A program made the position numbers and the translations under genes. A stretch of 64,000 nucleotides of DNA from Erythrobacter oryzae (GTDB taxonomy: Bacteria; Pseudomonadota; Alphaproteobacteria; Sphingomonadales; Sphingomonadaceae), in contig NZ_JASCXI010000004.1 in the NCBI RefSeq assembly GCF_030271515.1, positions 62,001 through 126,000 on the forward strand, read 5' to 3'. How positions within the stretch are numbered: position 1 is the stretch's first letter; every line of letters begins with the position of its first letter. The notes beneath the pieces are model-generated. The model saw only the letters and a list, made by a program, of their open reading frames with translations, did no database searches and had not been told where the DNA came from. This document shows, piece after piece, positions 60,981-64,000 of this stretch.

Positions 60981-61585
60981 CGACCCAGTTCCACGATCAT
61001 GTCCTGTCATCCGAAGCGCTCGACCAGCTGTTTAACGAAGCGCGCAGCTATAATGGCTGGCTCGACAAGCCGGTCAGCGACGAACAGCTCCACGCGATCT
61101 GGGACCTGATGAAGATGGCCCCGACCTCGGCCAACATGCAGCCAGCGCGGATCGTGTGGGTCAAGTCGCCCGAGGCCAAGGCCAAGCTGGCGGACTGCGT
61201 GATGGAGGGCAACAAGGCCAAGGTCCTCGGGGCCCCCGTCACGGCGGTGATCGGCTACGACATCGATTTCCACGAGGAACTGCCCTGGCTCTTCCCCCAC
61301 ACCGATGCCAAGAGCTGGTTCGAGGGCAACGAGAAGGGCCGCGAGGAAGGGGCGTTCCGCAACTCCTCGCTGCAAGGGGCCTACCTGATGCTCGCCGCGC
61401 GCGCGCTGGGGCTCGACTGCGGGCCGATGTCGGGCTTCGATCCGGCCGCGGTCAACGCCGCCTTCTTCGCTGACGAGCCGCGCCACCGGGTCAATTTCAT
61501 CTGCTCGGTCGGCTACGGGGACCCGGCAAGCATCTTCGACCGCTCGCCCCGTCCCGACTTCGGCACCTTCAACCGCATCGCCTAA
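60977..61585 (+). CDS. Nitroreductase-family protein, RutE-like malonic semialdehyde reductase
   Basis: The 202-residue flavoprotein has the RutE-type signatures [66 protein letters not shown] and [12 protein letters not shown]. RutE-like enzymes reduce malonic semialdehyde or related compounds with NAD(P)H and FMN. No rut operon is present, so a general role is possible. It is translationally coupled to nfu. Confidence 0.86.
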   Translation: MTTQFHDHVLSSEALDQLFNEARSYNGWLDKPVSDEQLHAIWDLMKMAPTSANMQPARIVWVKSPEAKAKLADCVMEGNKAKVLGAPVTAVIGYDIDFHEELPWLFPHTDAKSWFEGNEKGREEGAFRNSSLQGAYLMLAARALGLDCGPMSGFDPAAVNAAFFADEPRHRVNFICSVGYGDPASIFDRSPRPDFGTFNRIA

Positions 61586-61626
61586 CCCGCTTGCGCGCGC
61601 CCCGCTGCTGAGGCAGGGCGAGCGCG

Positions 61627-62253
61627 ATGCGGATGCTAGCGATCGAAACCGCCTCCGAGGCCTGTTCCGTCGCCCTGTTCGAGGGCGATGCGGTCATTGC
61701 GCATGACCACCGCATCCTCGGCCGCGGCCATGCCGAGGCGCTGGTGCCGATGATCGGCGCGCTGCCTGACAAGGGGCGTGCGGACCGCATTCTCGTCAGC
61801 CTTGGTCCGGGGAGCTTCACCGGTGTGCGGATCGGCCTTGCGACCGCGCGGGCGCTCGGGTTTGCCTGGGGGGCCGAGGTGCTGGGCTTTCCCACCCTCG
61901 CCCTGATCGCCGCACAGGCGCTTGGCATGAGGCCCGGCAGCGCGGGCGTGACGGTGTGCACCAATGGCGGCCACGGCGAGTGGTTCGTGGCAGAGTTCGA
62001 CGCCGACGGACTGCCGACGAGCGATACCGCCTCGCTCACCCCCGAAGCCGCCCGCGCCCGGCCCCATGCCGCACTCGTCGCCGGGAGCCGCGCCGCGCTG
62101 CTGGCTGAAGGCACCGACGCCGAGGCGCTCGACCTGCTGCCCGATGCGGCCGCGGTCGGCCTGCTTGACCCGGCGCTCCTCACTCCCGCACTCGCGCCCA
62201 TCTATGGCCGCGGCCCCGATGCGACGCCGATGAAGGTGCAGGCGCCCGCATGA
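61627..62253 (+). CDS. tsaB: tRNA N6-threonylcarbamoyladenosine biosynthesis protein TsaB
   Basis: The 208-residue protein begins MRMLAIETASEACSVALFEGD and has GHAEALVPMI and SLGPGSFTGVRIGLATARALGFA, the ASKHA-fold motifs of TsaB. It supports TsaD in making the t6A37 modification in tRNA. The next gene, rimI, overlaps by ATGA, the usual tsaB-rimI order of alphaproteobacteria. It lies 41 bases after the RutE-like gene. Confidence 0.95.
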   Translation: MRMLAIETASEACSVALFEGDAVIAHDHRILGRGHAEALVPMIGALPDKGRADRILVSLGPGSFTGVRIGLATARALGFAWGAEVLGFPTLALIAAQALGMRPGSAGVTVCTNGGHGEWFVAEFDADGLPTSDTASLTPEAARARPHAALVAGSRAALLAEGTDAEALDLLPDAAAVGLLDPALLTPALAPIYGRGPDATPMKVQAPA

Positions 62254-62729
62254 CGCCCTGCTCGCACCTCCTCGACCGGATCATGGCGGTGATGGAGGCG
62301 GCCTTCGATCCGGCTTACGGCGAGGCCTGGAACCGCCGCCAGGTCGCCGATGCGCTCGGCCTGCCGAGCACCCACGCGCTGGTGGTCGATGCCGAGGGAG
62401 CGCTGATCCCCGACGGCCCGGGTCCGGCAGCGGCGCCTGCCGGTTTCGTCCTCACCCGCCACGTGCTCGACGAGGAAGAACTGCTGCTGATCGCGGTCAC
62501 TCCGGGCGCACGGCGGCGCGGCGTGGGGGCGGCGCTGATCGAGCATCTCTTCCATGTCGCCCGCACCCGCGGCACGGCGCGCGTATTTCTCGAAATGCGG
62601 CGCGGCAATCCCGCTATCCATTTGTATCGCAAGTTCGGTTTCGAACCGATCGGCGAGCGGCGCAACTATTACCGCATGGCAAACGGCGAGAGAATCGACG
62701 CGATTACTTTCGCGCGCACGCTCGACTGA
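62250..62729 (+). CDS. rimI: Ribosomal-protein-alanine N-acetyltransferase RimI
   Basis: The 159-residue GNAT protein has the acetyl-CoA motif VTPGARRRGVGAALIEHLF and the C-terminal VFLEMRRGNPAIHLYRKFGFEPIGERRNYY typical of RimI. It acetylates the N-terminal alanine of ribosomal protein S18. Its ATG overlaps the tsaB stop. The mucR promoter with two palindromes follows. Confidence 0.92.
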   Translation: MTPCSHLLDRIMAVMEAAFDPAYGEAWNRRQVADALGLPSTHALVVDAEGALIPDGPGPAAAPAGFVLTRHVLDEEELLLIAVTPGARRRGVGAALIEHLFHVARTRGTARVFLEMRRGNPAIHLYRKFGFEPIGERRNYYRMANGERIDAITFARTLD

Positions 62730-62762
62730 GCCTCGATTCACCGCGAAATCGTGAACAAGCAA

Positions 62763-62777
62763 AGCAACCTAGTTGCT
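62763..62777. promoter_or_regulatory. Inverted repeat AGCAAC-CTA-GTTGCT in the mucR promoter
   Basis: A perfect 6-bp inverted repeat with a 3-base spacer lies in an AT-rich stretch 66 bases before the mucR start codon. Together with the palindrome at 62790 it may be a site for MucR autoregulation. Confidence 0.45.
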
Positions 62778-62789
62778 ATGAAAAATAAC

Positions 62790-62805
62790 TTGCGCCATGG
62801 CGCAA
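62790..62805. promoter_or_regulatory. 16-bp perfect palindrome TTGCGCCATGGCGCAA before mucR
   Basis: This is a perfect 16-base palindrome without a loop, 38 bases before the mucR start. MucR/Ros proteins often repress their own genes, but they usually bind AT-rich sites, so another regulator could use this site. Confidence 0.5.
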
Positions 62806-62842
62806 TAACCGGCGCAGCGGAAAAGACGCCCGTGAGGAACTC

Positions 62843-63295
62843 ATGCAAGATCTGGAAATCGATATGAAAGAAACGCTTATCACACTGACCAGCGACATTG
62901 TCGCGGCGCACCTCAGCAACAATGATGTCGCCGTCGCGGATGTCCCCGGTCTCATCACCAACGTCTATACGGCACTTGCCAATCTCGGCGAGACGCCGGT
63001 CGTCGAAGAAGCCAAGCCCCAGCCTGCCGTTGCAATCCGCAATTCGGTCAAGCCCGATTACATCGTGTGCCTTGAAGACGGCAAGAAGCTGAAGATGCTC
63101 AAGCGCTATCTTCGCACCAATTACAACATGAGCCCCGAAGAATACCGCGCGCGGTGGGGTCTGGCGGCAGACTATCCGATGGTCGCGCCCAACTATGCAG
63201 AAAAGCGCCGCGATCTCGCCAAGAAGATCGGGCTCGGCCGCAAGCCGGGCACGCCCGCGCCCAAGGGCCGCGGCCGCGCCAAGAAGATCGCGTAA
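62843..63295 (+). CDS. MucR/Ros-family zinc-finger transcriptional regulator
   Basis: The 150-residue protein has the MucR core VKPDYIVCLEDGKKLKMLKRYLRTNYNMSPEEYRARWGLAADYPMVAPNYAEKRRDLAKKIGLG, with the single prokaryotic zinc-finger region at about 75-100. The usual finger histidine after KR is a tyrosine here (KRYLRTNY), which differs from the Ros pattern I know. A basic tail (GRGRAKKIA) follows. MucR proteins act as global repressors of exopolysaccharide, motility and virulence genes. TGAGGAAC before the ATG is a suitable ribosome-binding site. Confidence 0.92.
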   Translation: MQDLEIDMKETLITLTSDIVAAHLSNNDVAVADVPGLITNVYTALANLGETPVVEEAKPQPAVAIRNSVKPDYIVCLEDGKKLKMLKRYLRTNYNMSPEEYRARWGLAADYPMVAPNYAEKRRDLAKKIGLGRKPGTPAPKGRGRAKKIA

Positions 63296-63386
63296 GTTCG
63301 AGGGGCCCTCGGGTCGCGTCCGGGCCAGAACGGATCGGCACCCCGCGCCGCCCCTGTTGAGAGGGCGGTGCGGGCGCTTGAGCAAG

Positions 63387-63414
63387 CAGCCCCGTCCCTG
63401 TAGGGATGGGGCTG
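63387..63414 (+). terminator. Strong hairpin between mucR and fur
   Basis: Bases 63387-63399 (CAGCCCCGTCCCT) pair with 63402-63414 (AGGGATGGGGCTG), a 13-bp stem with one G-U pair and a two-base loop. A short CAATGCTTTT follows. It probably ends mucR transcripts but could also lie in the leader of fur. Confidence 0.65.
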
Positions 63415-63461
63415 CAATGCTTTTGGGCGGTCGCAGCCGGAAGGGCTACCCGCGCACGGCG

Positions 63462-63896
63462 ATGGAGTTTTTCTTGACCCACAAGATCGACCTCGAACAA
63501 CTCTGCGCGGAAAAGGGCCTGCGCATCACCGAACAGCGCCGCGTGATCGCCCGGGTGCTTTCGGAGAGCGACGACCACCCGGACGTCGAACTGCTCCACT
63601 CCCGCGCCGCCGCGATCGATCCGCGCATCTCGATCGCCACGGTCTACCGCACCGTGCGCCTGTTCGAGGAAGCGGGCATCCTCGATCGCCACGACTTCGG
63701 CGACGGCCGCTCGCGCTACGAGCCGGTGCCCGAGGCGCATCACGATCACCTGATCGATGTCGAGACCGGCAAGGTCGTCGAATTCGTCGACCCCGAGGTC
63801 GAGGCGCTCCAGCGCCAGATCGCCGAGCGGCTGGGCTACCGCCTCGTCGATCACCGCATGGAGCTCTACGGCGTGCGGCTCTCGCGCAATGACTGA
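63462..63896 (+). CDS. fur: Ferric-uptake-type regulator (Fur)
   Basis: The 144-residue protein has the Fur winged helix (GLRITEQRRVIARVL, DHPDVELLHSRAAAIDPRISIATVYRTVRLFEEAGIL) and the dimer/metal domain with PEAHHDHLIDVETGKVVEFVDPEVE and DHRMELYG. There is no C-terminal cysteine pair, as is usual in alphaproteobacterial Fur/Mur. The start is uncertain: the ATG at 63462 gives a normal length, while an in-frame ATG at 63417 would add 15 residues. The next gene overlaps by 8 bases. Confidence 0.9.
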   Translation: MEFFLTHKIDLEQLCAEKGLRITEQRRVIARVLSESDDHPDVELLHSRAAAIDPRISIATVYRTVRLFEEAGILDRHDFGDGRSRYEPVPEAHHDHLIDVETGKVVEFVDPEVEALQRQIAERLGYRLVDHRMELYGVRLSRND

Positions 63897-64000
63897 CTGG
63901 GAGCTGCGCCAGGCCGCAGCGCGGGGCGAGATCACGCCGGTCAGCCCCGGCGGCTGGCTGCGCATCGTGGCGCGCTCGCTCGCGCTGATCGCGCTGCTGC
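63889..64000 (+). CDS. Putative lysophospholipid acyltransferase (N-terminus only)
   Basis: Only 37 residues are visible (MTDWELRQAAARGE, then ending GGWLRIVARSLALIALL). An N-terminal amphipathic stretch is followed by the start of a membrane helix, as in 1-acyl-glycerol-3-phosphate acyltransferases that often follow fur in this group of bacteria. The catalytic HX4D motif lies outside the window, so the call depends on context. The ATG lies inside the end of fur. Confidence 0.5.
   Translation, partial: MTDWELRQAAARGEITPVSPGGWLRIVARSLALIALL

Noticed and set aside
1..64000. Search for CRISPR arrays, tRNA or rRNA genes, insertion sequences, phage genes, attachment sites and replication origins
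   Set aside because: No regularly spaced repeats, cloverleaf-type sequences, transposase motifs or integrase genes were recognised by eye. A covariance-model search would be needed to exclude small RNAs.

Overview
The window reads as chromosomal DNA of a GC-rich (roughly 65-70 percent by eye) aerobic alphaproteobacterium, most likely Sphingomonadales and probably Erythrobacteraceae (Erythrobacter/Porphyrobacter-like). The basis is gene content: two large TonB-dependent receptors, a MucR/Ros regulator followed by a Fur without C-terminal cysteine motifs, a tryptophan-halogenase-like flavoprotein beside a TonB receptor, class II DAHP synthase and a DUF1800/DUF1501 pair. This is inferred from protein families, with no marker gene. 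I saw no rRNA, tRNA, CRISPR array, phage gene or transposase.

Layout. 1-4.3 kb: end of an AraC regulator, dps, an alginate-export-type porin with a 22-bp perfect inverted repeat in its 5' coding part, pirin, a small acetyltransferase and a convergent AraC gene. 4.6-18.6 kb: an AraC-rich island. An AraC gene, an isochorismatase-like hydrolase, XapX, a YtcJ-type amidohydrolase, DoxX and DUF1275 are followed by a complete RND efflux operon and three more AraC genes. Three promoters here share a two-half-site operator (CCGCAA repeated 20 bp apart). Two tandem AraC paralogues each carry a related palindrome. 18.7-24.3 kb: CsaA-like protein, two MAPEG proteins, thioredoxin reductase, a tyrosine phosphatase, a lone receiver protein and a long acyl-CoA dehydrogenase resembling methylsuccinyl-CoA dehydrogenase. 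24.6-29.3 kb: TonB receptor and a second acyl-CoA dehydrogenase. 29.4-33.7 kb: ArsR - beta-carbonic anhydrase - SulP permease, faced by a second, paralogous ArsR and a degenerate isopropylmalate-dehydrogenase-like protein. 33.9-38.7 kb: alkylsulfatase, then DUF1800 and DUF1501.

38.7-49.5 kb is a beta-glucan (laminarin-type) utilisation locus: GH3, MFS, LacI, GH16 and a TonB receptor on the minus strand, with a tryptophan-halogenase-like gene divergent. Two near-identical LacI-type palindromes lie before GH3 and between the receptor and halogenase genes, so one local regulator probably controls the whole locus. 49.6-52.3 kb: a tightly coupled three-gene operon (NTP transferase, CDP-glycerol-type glycerophosphotransferase fold, FkbM methyltransferase) that looks like an undescribed surface-polymer or glycolipid module. 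52.3-60.3 kb (minus): FAD oxidoreductase, egtD and egtB (ergothioneine), class II DAHP synthase and an M16 peptidase. 60.4-64 kb (plus): nfu, a RutE-like nitroreductase, tsaB, rimI, mucR, fur and the start of an acyltransferase gene.

The best candidates for something new are the AraC/CCGCAA regulon, the halogenase inside a LacI-controlled glucan locus, the glycerophosphotransferase-fold operon, and the carbonic anhydrase/SulP pair between two ArsR paralogues. All regulatory assignments were made by reading the sequence by eye, and no alignment or database search was run.
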